DNA of 64,000 bases, taken from contig CAZJYX010000015.1 in the NCBI GenBank assembly GCA_964550375.1, positions 30,036 through 94,035 of the forward strand, in the 5' to 3' direction. A program made the translations under genes and the position numbers. This document shows, piece after piece, positions 55,866 to 63,795 of this stretch. This DNA is from JAAYXS01 sp964550375. Lineage in GTDB: Bacteria; Planctomycetota; Phycisphaerae; UBA1845; Fen-1342. A model generated the notes under the pieces. It was not told where the DNA came from. It ran no database searches and saw only the letters and a list, made by a program, of their open reading frames with translations. Position 1 is the first letter of the stretch, and each line of letters starts with the position of its first letter.

Positions 55866-56345
55866 GTGGCACGCTCAGGCGACTCACTGCTCGCCGTCGA
55901 CCTCGGCGTCAAGACCGGCCTGGCACGCTACTCCCAGACCGGCCGCCTGCTCAGCTACGGCTCCCGCAACTTCGGCACCACCGCCCGATTACGCCGCGCC
56001 GCCGGCCAGTTGCTCGCCGAAGACCCCGGCGTGACCTGCCTGGTCCTCGAGGGCGGCGGCCCGCTTGCTGACATCTGGCAACACGCCGCCGAGCACCTGC
56101 ACATCCCCGTCCGCATCGTCACCGCCGAACGCTGGCGCCGCCTCCTCCTGTACCCCCGCCAGCAGCGCAACGGCCGCCAGGCCAAGCTCCAGGCCGGCCG
56201 CCTGGCCCACCGCGTAATATCCTGGTCCGGCGCACCCCGGCCCACCTCCCTCCGCCACGACGCCGCCGAGGCCATCCTGCTCGGCCTGTGGGCCGTACTG
56301 GAGCTCGGCTGGCTGCCCGCCCTCCCCGCCGAACTGCGTCCATAG
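55866..56345 (+). CDS. RNase H-fold (RuvC-like) hypothetical protein
   Basis: 159 residues from a GTG. The pattern SLLAVDLGVKTGLARYSQTGRLLSY is the first strand and glycine turn of RuvC/RNase H-fold nucleases with an early Asp; CLVLEGGGPLADIW supplies a Glu and LRHDAAEAILLGLWAVLELG an Asp near the end. These are the three or four acidic positions of the family, so nuclease activity is plausible. It lacks obvious RuvC Holliday junction residues otherwise. It lies 65 bases upstream of ispG on the same strand. No better-defined relative is recognised. Confidence 0.65.
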   Translation: MARSGDSLLAVDLGVKTGLARYSQTGRLLSYGSRNFGTTARLRRAAGQLLAEDPGVTCLVLEGGGPLADIWQHAAEHLHIPVRIVTAERWRRLLLYPRQQRNGRQAKLQAGRLAHRVISWSGAPRPTSLRHDAAEAILLGLWAVLELGWLPALPAELRP

Positions 56346-56410
56346 CCCGCCGCTCCCCCGCCACCGGCCGTCCGGCTAGAATCAGACTCCCGACCAGCTT
56401 TGGAGACCCG

Positions 56411-57571
56411 ATGCCCCCGCGCCGCAACACTCGCCAGGTGACCGCAGGAAGTGTCAGAATCGGCGGTAACGCGCCCATCGCACTTCAAACAATGACCTCC
56501 GGCTACACCTACGACGTCGACAACTGCATCGCCGAGATACAGAAGCTGGCCCGCGCCGGCGCCGACCTCGTCCGCGTCGCCGTCCCCAACCGGCAGGACA
56601 CCGCCGCCCTGCCCCAAATCCTCGCCGCCGCCCCCGTCCCCATCATCGCCGACGTGCACTTCCACTTCGAACGCGCCCTCGAAGCCATCGCCGCCGGCGT
56701 CCACAAAATCCGCCTCAACCCCGGCAACATCCAGGACCGCGCCAAGGTCAACCGCGTCATCGCCGCCTGCAAGGAACGCGGCATCCCCATCCGCGTCGGC
56801 GTCAACGAAGGCAGCATCGTCGAACGCCGCGACAAGGACCTGCGCGCCCGCGAAAAGCACGCCCTCGACCAGGACTACCGCGGCACGCTCATCCGCCTCA
56901 TGCTCGACAAGCTCGCCGACTACCTCCGCATCTTCGAGGACAACGACTTCCACGACGTCGTCATCTCCGCCAAATCCATCGACGCCCGCCTCGTCATCGA
57001 CCTCTACACCGCCATCAGCCAACGCTGGGACTACCCCCTGCACCTCGGCGTCACGCACGCCGGCCCACCAGAGACCGGCCGCATCCGCTCCATCACCGCC
57101 CTCGGCACGCTCCTGGCCAACGGCATCGGCGACACCATCCGCATCTCCTACGCCGCCGACCCCATCCACGAGGTCGAGGACGGCCACGAGCTGCTTTGCA
57201 CGCTCGGCCTGCGCGCCCGCACACAACCCGAGCTGATCGCCTGCCCCACCTGCGGCCGCATCCAGGTTGACCTGTTCAAGCTGGTCACCGACGTCCGCCG
57301 AAAACTCACCGAAATCGACGTGCCCATGAAGGTCGCGGTTATGGGCTGTGTCGTGAACGGTCCCGGCGAATGCGAGGGCGCCGACGTGGCAATCTTCGCC
57401 GGCAACGGCCGCGGCATCATCTACGTCCAGGGGCAGCAGACCCAAACTGTGGACGAAAGTCACATGCTCGATGCCCTGCTCGCCGAGTGCCGCCAACTGG
57501 CCGACCGCGTCAAACGCGGCACCGCCCAACTGACCGGCACCGCCCCGATAATCGACCCGGCCTCCGGCTAG
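56411..57571 (+). CDS. ispG: 4-hydroxy-3-methylbut-2-en-1-yl diphosphate synthase (IspG/GcpE)
   Basis: 386 residues. It converts MEcPP to HMBPP in the MEP isoprenoid pathway using a 4Fe-4S cluster. The TIM-barrel part reads RQVTAGSVRIGGNAPIALQTMTS, VPIIADVHFHFERALEAIAAGVHKIRLNPGNI and GVTHAGPPETGRIRS; the cluster-binding cysteines are in LIACPTCGRIQVD and VMGCVVNGPGECEGADV. The length fits the standard two-domain form, without the extra insert of the plant/chlamydial type. The ATG at 56411 follows GGAGACCCG. The MEP pathway is therefore used. The gene ends before an unoccupied 213-base stretch. Confidence 0.97.
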   Translation: MPPRRNTRQVTAGSVRIGGNAPIALQTMTSGYTYDVDNCIAEIQKLARAGADLVRVAVPNRQDTAALPQILAAAPVPIIADVHFHFERALEAIAAGVHKIRLNPGNIQDRAKVNRVIAACKERGIPIRVGVNEGSIVERRDKDLRAREKHALDQDYRGTLIRLMLDKLADYLRIFEDNDFHDVVISAKSIDARLVIDLYTAISQRWDYPLHLGVTHAGPPETGRIRSITALGTLLANGIGDTIRISYAADPIHEVEDGHELLCTLGLRARTQPELIACPTCGRIQVDLFKLVTDVRRKLTEIDVPMKVAVMGCVVNGPGECEGADVAIFAGNGRGIIYVQGQQTQTVDESHMLDALLAECRQLADRVKRGTAQLTGTAPIIDPASG

Positions 57572-57784
57572 CCCGACCCGCTCCGCACGCCCTCCAACCA
57601 GACCTTCTACCGGACCGCCACCCCCCTCACAACCCAGCCGCCCCCCCTGCTAAGTAGCGCAGCGACCGGCTGGTTACTGACGTTGCGACCGCGGACCCGC
57701 CGCTTCGTGCAGACCGGGCGTCCATCAGCCGATGCATCCTGCTGAGCAGACCTGTCAGCCAGGCTACCCAGCCGGGAGGATCAC

Positions 57785-59191
57785 GTGAGCGCTGCGTCAG
57801 CAACCCAATCCGAGGACGTCACTCTGCGAACCTTCCCGGTCGCGGTCGAGATGCTCGCCACGGGCCCGCTGGAGATGGACCTCTACGTCAAGCCGGCGCG
57901 CGACGCCCAGCCCATCCTCTTCCGAGCGGTCGGCGAACAGTTCACCGCCGACGACCGGCAGCAGTTGACGGACCAGAACATCAGCTTCGTCTACGTCCCC
58001 TTCGCCCAGCACGCCGCCTACCGCCGCGGCTTGCTCAACCAGCTCGAACAGGAATTCTTCGACCCCGAGAAGGACCGCCAGGAACGCGTGGACACCGTCC
58101 GCCGGGCGTGCTCCAAGATGATCGAGCAGGCCCTGCTGTTCCCCAACCAGCCCGGCAGCATCGAGGCCGTCGCCGACATCTCCCGCCGGTTCACCGAGTG
58201 GTCGGCTCGGCACAACGACGAGTTCTCCTACCTGATGGACATGTCTGCCCACGACTACTACACCGTCACGCACATGGTCAACGTCGGCTTCGGCTGCGGC
58301 CTGCTCGCCCGCGAGCTCTTCCCGGGCGACGACGACTTCCAGGCCACGGTCATCCAGGGCGGCATGTTGCACGACCTCGGCAAACGCGAAATCCCCATCG
58401 AGATTCTTAACAAGGAAGGCGGCCTCGAGCCCCACGAGTGGAAGATCCTCAGCCGCCACCCACTGGTCGGCTACGAAATCCTCAAGGCCAACCGCGCCAT
58501 CCCGGCCACCGTCCTCGAAATGGTGCGCGACCACCACGAACGCCCCGACGGCAAGGGCTACCCCCACAAATGCTCCGGCGACAACCTCGGCATTCCCGCC
58601 CGCATCTGCTCCGTCGTCGACGTCTTCGACGCCATCTCCGCCGCCCGCTCCTACCGCGGCCCGACGCCGCCCCCCGAGACACTCCGCCTTATGAACGAAG
58701 GCGCCGGCACCCAGTTCGACGCCGACATCCTGAGCCACTGGGCCCGCCTCGTCACCGGCCTCATCGAGCGCGACCCGGAACGGGCCGTCGCCAACGTGCC
58801 CGTCGATCTCAGCCTCACCCTGACGGCCTTCATGCCCGGCAATCCCAATCGCACCGTCGTCACTACGCCCCGCGGCGCCGCCAACATCTGGGATAGCGAG
58901 CGCCGCCGCCACAAGCGACACGATTGCAGCATCGTCATCCGCGCCGTCTTCATCCGCCAGGGCAAGGAATGCCCCGTCCCGCTCGGCTCCGCCGTCCCCG
59001 TTCGCATGACCGACGTCAGCCAGGGCGGTCTCCAGCTCGAAACCAAATGGCCCCTCACGATCGACGATATCCTCGAGGTCGAGCTGCCCCTCGCCGGCGG
59101 TCGCAAGGCTATGCATCGCGCCCGCGTCGTCCGCGTCCGCGGCAAGCGCGATGTCTGGCTCGCCGGTCTCTGCTTCATCAGCGACGAGTAA
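57785..59191 (+). CDS. HD-GYP phosphodiesterase with C-terminal PilZ domain
   Basis: 468 residues from a GTG with GGGAGGA upstream. The first ~130 residues are an unfamiliar N-terminal domain (FPVAVEMLATGPLEMDLYVKP, QLTDQNISFVYVPFAQH). The HD-GYP domain (~140-330) has HD in GGMLHDLGKREIP (~196), the HHE in RDHHERPDGKGYP (~250) and the GYP itself, so it should hydrolyse cyclic di-GMP. The C-terminus (~374-468) is a PilZ domain with RRRHKRHDC and DVSQGGLQLET, the RxxR and D/NxSxxG elements that bind c-di-GMP. It would thus sense and degrade the same messenger. Standalone gene. Confidence 0.93.
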   Translation: MSAASATQSEDVTLRTFPVAVEMLATGPLEMDLYVKPARDAQPILFRAVGEQFTADDRQQLTDQNISFVYVPFAQHAAYRRGLLNQLEQEFFDPEKDRQERVDTVRRACSKMIEQALLFPNQPGSIEAVADISRRFTEWSARHNDEFSYLMDMSAHDYYTVTHMVNVGFGCGLLARELFPGDDDFQATVIQGGMLHDLGKREIPIEILNKEGGLEPHEWKILSRHPLVGYEILKANRAIPATVLEMVRDHHERPDGKGYPHKCSGDNLGIPARICSVVDVFDAISAARSYRGPTPPPETLRLMNEGAGTQFDADILSHWARLVTGLIERDPERAVANVPVDLSLTLTAFMPGNPNRTVVTTPRGAANIWDSERRRHKRHDCSIVIRAVFIRQGKECPVPLGSAVPVRMTDVSQGGLQLETKWPLTIDDILEVELPLAGGRKAMHRARVVRVRGKRDVWLAGLCFISDE

Positions 59192-59375
59192 CATCCGAGA
59201 ATCCTCCGCCGAAGCAGCGTGCGCCCCGAGCCTGCCCGCCGGGCCCAGTCCGCAAGCCCCGAGTGACGCCCCGAATCCGCCCTTGACAAGTGCCGGACGT
59301 CCTGTCACGCTACACGAGCTTCTTGCCATCGGGGCAAGGGCTTGATCGAGTGGAAGCGAACTTTGGAGACTGACT

Positions 59376-59462
59376 ATGTGGACTTGGTTCGTCGACTTTC
59401 TCATCGCTGCGGCTGCGGCTTTTGTTGGCGTGTGGAGCTACTACAGCTTCTTCGGCGCCTAA
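59376..59462 (+). CDS. Small membrane protein (28 residues)
   Basis: Starts MWTWFVDFLIAAA and ends WSYYSFFGA, with an uninterrupted hydrophobic stretch (residues ~5-21) that can span a membrane once. The start codon is preceded by TTGGAGACTGACT, giving a GGAG box 7 bases upstream. A perfect TTGACA lies at 59283-59288 and a strong terminator follows at 59515-59551, so a compact transcription unit is defined. The local G+C is lower than in neighbours. It resembles no family I know; the very short length means coincidence cannot be excluded. Confidence 0.55.
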   Translation: MWTWFVDFLIAAAAAFVGVWSYYSFFGA

Positions 59463-59514
59463 GCCGCCTAAGTTGGCAAGTACTGCTCGCTTCGGCCTTG
59501 ACGGCCGAACAACG

Positions 59515-59551
59515 CACGAGAACCTGGGAAGGTTTTCGTGCGATCTTTTTT
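59515..59551 (+). terminator. Intrinsic terminator after the small membrane protein gene
   Basis: CACGAGAACCT (59515-59525) pairs over 11 bp (one G-U) with AGGTTTTCGTG (59530-59540) around a GGGA loop, and six T follow at 59546-59551. The best intrinsic terminator in the window. Confidence 0.7.
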
Positions 59552-59725
59552 CAGCGGCCTGCCCTGCACGCCATGGACCGCCCCGCCCGACGAAACTATC
59601 ACCCGCCCCGGGCACTCTCGCCCGTGCCGCTAGGTCGAAAACGCGCCACCACCGCGGCTAGCCAACCGCGCCCCCAAGAACCCCGGCCACGGCAGCACCC
59701 TGGCAAAGTCGTCCAGCGCCGGAGC

Positions 59726-59917
59726 TTAGCGCTTAGTGCCGACCGATTTTTCTACTGCGGCAAGTCGGGCGTCGAGCGCCTCGACAACGGCGAAAAGGGC
59801 GTCAATCACCTGTATAGCTACAGGTCCGTTCGCGCTCGTCAGACAGGCCTTCCCCTGATTGTCGGCGAGGTGCTGTCGCTGCTTTTCGATGATCTCTTTT
59901 GCTTGCTTCAGGTCCAT
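59726..59917 (-). CDS. Small hypothetical protein, helical (63 residues)
   Basis: Reads MDLKQAKEIIEKQRQHLADN, then NGPVAIQVIDALFAVVEALDARLAAVEKSV. The charged heptad-like pattern suggests two amphipathic helices or a short coiled coil, with no membrane segment. G+C is clearly lower than in most neighbours, and Lys, Gln and Glu are frequent. GGGGTT precedes the ATG. It faces the 28-residue gene's terminator. No family recognised; the composition makes it more credible than random open frames. Confidence 0.55.
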   Translation of the reverse strand: MDLKQAKEIIEKQRQHLADNQGKACLTSANGPVAIQVIDALFAVVEALDARLAAVEKSVGTKR

Positions 59918-60152
59918 TTGGAACCCCTGATCTGATTACCTTGCCCCTCTCAGTCGGGGGCTTGCGGGCAATCCTACCGCGCCGCGACTCAGACGGCAAA
60001 ACTCTGCGTGGCCGCGTCGATCTGGCCGCCCAGCGCTCACTCATGCACCTCGCCAGTGTCCAGTGCCAATACCGCACGATCGCCCTGGGAAGGCCGCCGG
60101 GCCGCCCGCTCCGAAATCACACTTCGCCACGCGCCGCCGTACAATGCGGCGC

Positions 60153-62099
60153 ATGGACACGACGCCCAAGCTCGTGGTCGGCACCGCCGGCCACATCGAC
60201 CACGGCAAAAGCCGACTCGTGCTGGCGCTCACCGGCACCGATCCCGACCGCTTGCCCGAGGAGAAGGCCCGCGGCATGACGATCGACCTCGGCTTTGCCC
60301 ACACCCAGATCGACGGCTGCGACATCTACTTCGTGGACGTCCCCGGCCACGAGCGCTTCATCCGCAACATGGTGGCCGGCGCCACCGGCATCGACGTCGC
60401 CGTGCTCGTCGTCGCCGCCGACGACTCCGTCATGCCCCAGACGCGCGAGCACGCCGAGGTCCTCAGCCTGCTCGGCATCAACCGCTGCGTCGCCGTGTTG
60501 ACCAAGATGGACCTCGTCGATGATGAGTGGGCGGCGGCCGTTGAAGATGAAGTTCGCGGGCTGTTGGAGAGCCTGGCCATCCAGCCGATTGGCTGCGTCT
60601 GGACCTCCGCCGAAACCGACCGCGGCATCGACGATCTCCGCCAACTGCTAGCCCGCCTGGCACAGGAGCAAAGCCGCCACGCCGACCCCTACCGCTGGTT
60701 CTGCCTCCCCATCGACCGCGCGTTCGTCATCGCCGGCCGCGGCACCGTCGTCACCGGTTCAGTGGCGCACGGAGGCGTAACACGCGACGAGGAGCTCGAG
60801 CTCTGGCCCGCCGGCCAGCGCGTCCGCGTCCGCGACCTGCAAACGCATTACGACGGCCTCGACCACGCCGCCGGGCGACGCCGCCTGGCCCTCAACCTCG
60901 CCGGCCTGTCGCGCGACGAGGTCGCCCGCGGCTGCACGCTCGCCACGCCCGGATACCTCGAACCCACGCGCTGGCTCGATGTCTGGGTCGCCGCCCTGCG
61001 CATGCCCGGCAAGGAACGGCGCCAGACACTGCGGATACGACTCCACATCTCCACCACTGAAGTCCTCGCCGAGCTGCACCTGCGCGAAAAACCCACCGAA
61101 GACCCCCTCCGAGACCTCTTCGCCCAAATCAAAGTCGCCGAGCCCATCGTCACCACCTGGGGCCGGCGCTTCATCCTGCGCGACGAAAGCGGCAACCGCA
61201 CCCTCGGCGGCGGATGCATCCTCCGCCCCGTCGCCCGCCCCTGGACCGCCAAACGCCCCGCCCACCTCCCCGGTCTGGCAACCCTCCGCGCCGGCTCACC
61301 AATCGAACGACTCGAGGAGGTCATACGCGCCGCCGAATGGCAGCCCCTGACCGACAAGCAACTCGCCCTCCGCGCCGGACTGCCCGACGACCAGGACGCC
61401 GCCGAAACCTGCCGCCGCCTCACCGGCGCCGGCAAGATCCGCATCATCGAAGCCGCCTCCCTGCGCCTGCGCGCCCACAACGCACACCTGGCCACCCTCT
61501 CCCAGGACCTCGACCGCCGGCTCAAAACCCTGCTTAAGGACAACCCCCGCCTGCCCGGCCTCCCGCTGTCGCAGGTGCCCGGCTGGATGCCCAGCGCCTG
61601 CCCCGCCCGCCTGCGGCCCGCCCTGGCCGACTGGTGGGTCCAGCACGGACCCGTCGCCCTTGAGCACGACCACATCGTCCCGGCCGGCCAGCGCCAGCAG
61701 ATGTCCGCCGCCGACCAGGCCCTCTTCGACGAGATCCTCCGCGAGCTGGACGAAGCCGCCTTTCAGCCGCCCGGCCCCGCCGGCCTGCGCTGCTGCACGC
61801 CCCGCAACGAGAAGCGCATTCGCCAACTCATCGACCTCGCCCTCACCCAGCGCAAGCTCGTCCGCATCGCCAACGACCTCTGGCTCCACGAACGCCGCTG
61901 GCAGGAGCTCGTCCAACTAGTCGCCGACGCCATCAAGAAACAGGGCGGCATCACCGTCGCCGACATCCGCACCCTGCTGAATTCCTCCCGCAAGTACGTC
62001 GTCCCCATCGTCGAAGCCCTCGACGCCGCCGGCATCACCCGCCGCAGCGGCGACCTCCGCCAACTCGGCCCCAAGGCCCCCGCCCAGCCCAACCAGTAG
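60153..62099 (+). CDS. selB: Selenocysteine-specific translation elongation factor SelB
   Basis: 648 residues from the ATG of MDTTPKLVVGT (an ATG three codons earlier is possible). The GTPase domain has G1 GTAGHIDHGKSRLV, G2 region EEKARGMTIDLGFAH, G3 DVPGHERFIRNMVAG and G4 LTKMD; the IDLGFA segment is specific to SelB rather than EF-Tu. Domains II-III and a C-terminal winged-helix region (ending ITVADIRTLLNSSRKYVVPIVEALDAAGITRR) that binds SECIS RNA follow. It delivers Sec-tRNA to UGA. The Sec tRNA, selA and selD are not seen in this window. The local low-G+C insert lies just before it. Confidence 0.95.
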   Translation: MDTTPKLVVGTAGHIDHGKSRLVLALTGTDPDRLPEEKARGMTIDLGFAHTQIDGCDIYFVDVPGHERFIRNMVAGATGIDVAVLVVAADDSVMPQTREHAEVLSLLGINRCVAVLTKMDLVDDEWAAAVEDEVRGLLESLAIQPIGCVWTSAETDRGIDDLRQLLARLAQEQSRHADPYRWFCLPIDRAFVIAGRGTVVTGSVAHGGVTRDEELELWPAGQRVRVRDLQTHYDGLDHAAGRRRLALNLAGLSRDEVARGCTLATPGYLEPTRWLDVWVAALRMPGKERRQTLRIRLHISTTEVLAELHLREKPTEDPLRDLFAQIKVAEPIVTTWGRRFILRDESGNRTLGGGCILRPVARPWTAKRPAHLPGLATLRAGSPIERLEEVIRAAEWQPLTDKQLALRAGLPDDQDAAETCRRLTGAGKIRIIEAASLRLRAHNAHLATLSQDLDRRLKTLLKDNPRLPGLPLSQVPGWMPSACPARLRPALADWWVQHGPVALEHDHIVPAGQRQQMSAADQALFDEILRELDEAAFQPPGPAGLRCCTPRNEKRIRQLIDLALTQRKLVRIANDLWLHERRWQELVQLVADAIKKQGGITVADIRTLLNSSRKYVVPIVEALDAAGITRRSGDLRQLGPKAPAQPNQ

Positions 62100-62323
62100 C
62101 GCCGACCCTGCCCCCGTGCCTCAGCCGCGACCACGTGCCAGCAACTCTCGTGCGCCAGCCGGCGCCAGCTCCTCCGCTAACCGCGCCAAGTACCGCCAAC
62201 TTGCCGCAAACGCTCTGTCCCTTCAGCCAGCATACGCTTGCCGGAAACGGCCCTCTCCAATAGGATAGTCAGACTGTGCCCCGGCCCGGCCGCACACGCG
62301 CCGCCGCCGGCCGGCGATTGTCT

Positions 62324-62410
62324 GGAGAGGTGTCCGAGCGGCTGAAGGAGCTGGTTTCGAAAACCAGTGTGCGGGTAACCGTACCGCGGGTTCGAATCCC
62401 GCCCTCTCCG
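62324..62410 (+). tRNA. tRNA-Ser (anticodon CGA)
   Basis: 87 nt. Acceptor GGAGAGG pairs with CCTCTCC, followed by discriminator G at 62410. The anticodon arm is CTGGT-TTCGAAA-ACCAG (62351-62367), with anticodon CGA at 62358-62360 reading UCG. A long variable arm (GTGTGCGGGTAACCGTACC region) identifies it as class II serine tRNA, and the T-arm is GCGGG-TTCGAAT-CCCGC. CCA is not encoded, so it must be added by the nucleotidyltransferase. Confidence 0.97.
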
Positions 62411-62459
62411 ATCCGAAAAGCCCTGCAACAGCACCACAGCCCATCCCAACCCCCCTCCC

Positions 62460-62618
62460 CCAGGGAGGGGTCAGGGGAGGGTCAGAGCCCGCGCGAGGGG
62501 TTAAGGGAGCGTCAAACCCCGCGGGAGACCTCCGGCGAGCTTCTACAGCCGCGAGGGTCCACGCGAGGGTTCAAAGCCGCGGGAAAGGTCCGGGGAGGGT
62601 CGAACCCTGCACGTGTGC
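62460..62618. repeat. Degenerate tandem repeat, about 30-bp units
   Basis: About five imperfect units of 28-31 bases follow the tRNA, each with a GAGGGGTC/GAGGGTC-like half and a CCCGCG or GCCGCG end (for example boundaries near 62494, 62524, 62554 and 62582). Units share roughly half of their bases. Translated, they would give a degenerate 10-residue repeat in one frame, but no start or coding signal is convincing. Confidence 0.55.
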
Positions 62619-62686
62619 CACTGCTCTGTGAGCAGTGTCTTCATCTGTCGGCACGCCCAGACCCATGCAATCCTACCGTGGTCGCC

Positions 62687-63559
62687 CTACCACTCCCGGG
62701 CCCATTCCGGCGCGCTCACTTCCTCGAACTGGTTCGCGTTGAAGTCCGCGAGCTGCCGCTCACCCAAGGTCCCGTCCGCCTGCATCTCCGCCACAAGAAT
62801 CGCGCCGCCGCGCGCCAGAACCAGTCGACCAGTGTGATCCCAATCCGCCCAGTCGGCGTCGAATTGCACGCGCTCGCCGTCCGCCGTAGCCAGCTCGAAT
62901 CCGAGTTTGCGCGGGACATCGCGCGCACTTATGTGCATCCACAACTCGGCTGTCGGCCCGTCCTGCGTATCCAGGTCTTGCTGCTGTCGGCAGCGCGGAC
63001 GAACCCGCCGCCACGTCATTGGCGCGTGGGTTCGATAGCCCCGCCGCCCCGCGAATTCGACATCGCCAGGACTGACTTGCTCCCAGCCGCTTAGCCCGAG
63101 TCGGCGAAACCAGATGGGCTCCGCGCCATCGCCGCACTCCGCACGCACACCAAACCATGCGGGCAACGACGTATCGGGATCCAGCTTCGCCTCCTCCGGC
63201 GGGTGGTTCAGCCATAGCTCGCTGCGGCTCTCGAACACGCCTCCCCCATCAGACGAGAAGGCTTTGAACCAGAGGGCGAGCGCGGTGAGATACGGCGGCC
63301 GGCTGATCGCGGTCCAAGGGTACGGCCGTCGCCCGTACTTGGCGGCAAAGTAGACCAAGTACCGGCCATCGGGCGAGAGATCGGCACGGTAATCGTAGAT
63401 TACACCCTTGAACCACTGCCCCGCCTCGAAACGGTCCGTGTCGGTCTGCCACTTGATGACCTGGACCAGCCGGCGCGGTCCGCGGCGAAAGACGACACCG
63501 ACGGGCGCTTCGCGCGCCAGGATCACATTAAGCCGCGCCACGCTCTGCCGAGCTTCCAT
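62687..63559 (-). CDS. Hypothetical protein
   Basis: 290 residues from the ATG of MEARQSVARLNVILAREAPVG. No signal peptide or membrane segment. Strands such as VGVVFRRGPRRLVQVIKWQTDTDRFEAGQWFKG, YRADLSPDGRYLVYFAAKYG, DWDHTGRLVLARGGAILVAEM and LADFNANQFEEV look like beta-propeller-type blades with SPDGRYLVY, a TolB/WD40-like pattern. A longer upstream extension (to 63742) would cross REP-like DNA and is rejected. Function unknown. Cytosolic by appearance. Confidence 0.75.
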   Translation of the reverse strand: MEARQSVARLNVILAREAPVGVVFRRGPRRLVQVIKWQTDTDRFEAGQWFKGVIYDYRADLSPDGRYLVYFAAKYGRRPYPWTAISRPPYLTALALWFKAFSSDGGGVFESRSELWLNHPPEEAKLDPDTSLPAWFGVRAECGDGAEPIWFRRLGLSGWEQVSPGDVEFAGRRGYRTHAPMTWRRVRPRCRQQQDLDTQDGPTAELWMHISARDVPRKLGFELATADGERVQFDADWADWDHTGRLVLARGGAILVAEMQADGTLGERQLADFNANQFEEVSAPEWAREW

Positions 63560-63611
63560 CGTCACACACCCGTTCCCATTCCAGGACGCTACGCGCCAGT
63601 GACCGCCAGTC

Positions 63612-63706
63612 AAGCCCCAGCGGGGCGAAAGCCTGTAGCTCGGCGGCGCAAGCCCCGGGGATGCGCCACACACACAGCCCCGACAACCAAGCCCCAACGG
63701 GGCGAC
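63612..63706. repeat. REP-like palindromic repeats
   Basis: AAGCCCCAGCGGGGCGA (63612-63628) and AAGCCCCAACGGGGCGA (63689-63705) are near-identical short palindromes; between them GGCGCA (63644-63649) and TGCGCC (63662-63667) flank CCCCGGGG. The set recalls the dispersed intergenic palindromes common in planctomycete genomes. Translated, it mimics SPRWGL-like peptides. Confidence 0.6.
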
Positions 63707-63795
63707 ACTGTTTTTCGACTGCCAGAATCCACCACCCCGCAACAGCCACCGCTAGCTACCAACAACCCCGCCCCAACACTTTGACCCCACCCCAT

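Noticed and set aside
59422..59661. A 79-codon plus-strand frame
   Set aside because: It spans the strong terminator at 59515-59551 and has no ribosome binding site or coherent composition.
62324..62410. A tRNA-Sec because selB is adjacent
   Set aside because: The anticodon is CGA, not UCA, and the acceptor stem is 7 bp; it is an ordinary tRNA-Ser.
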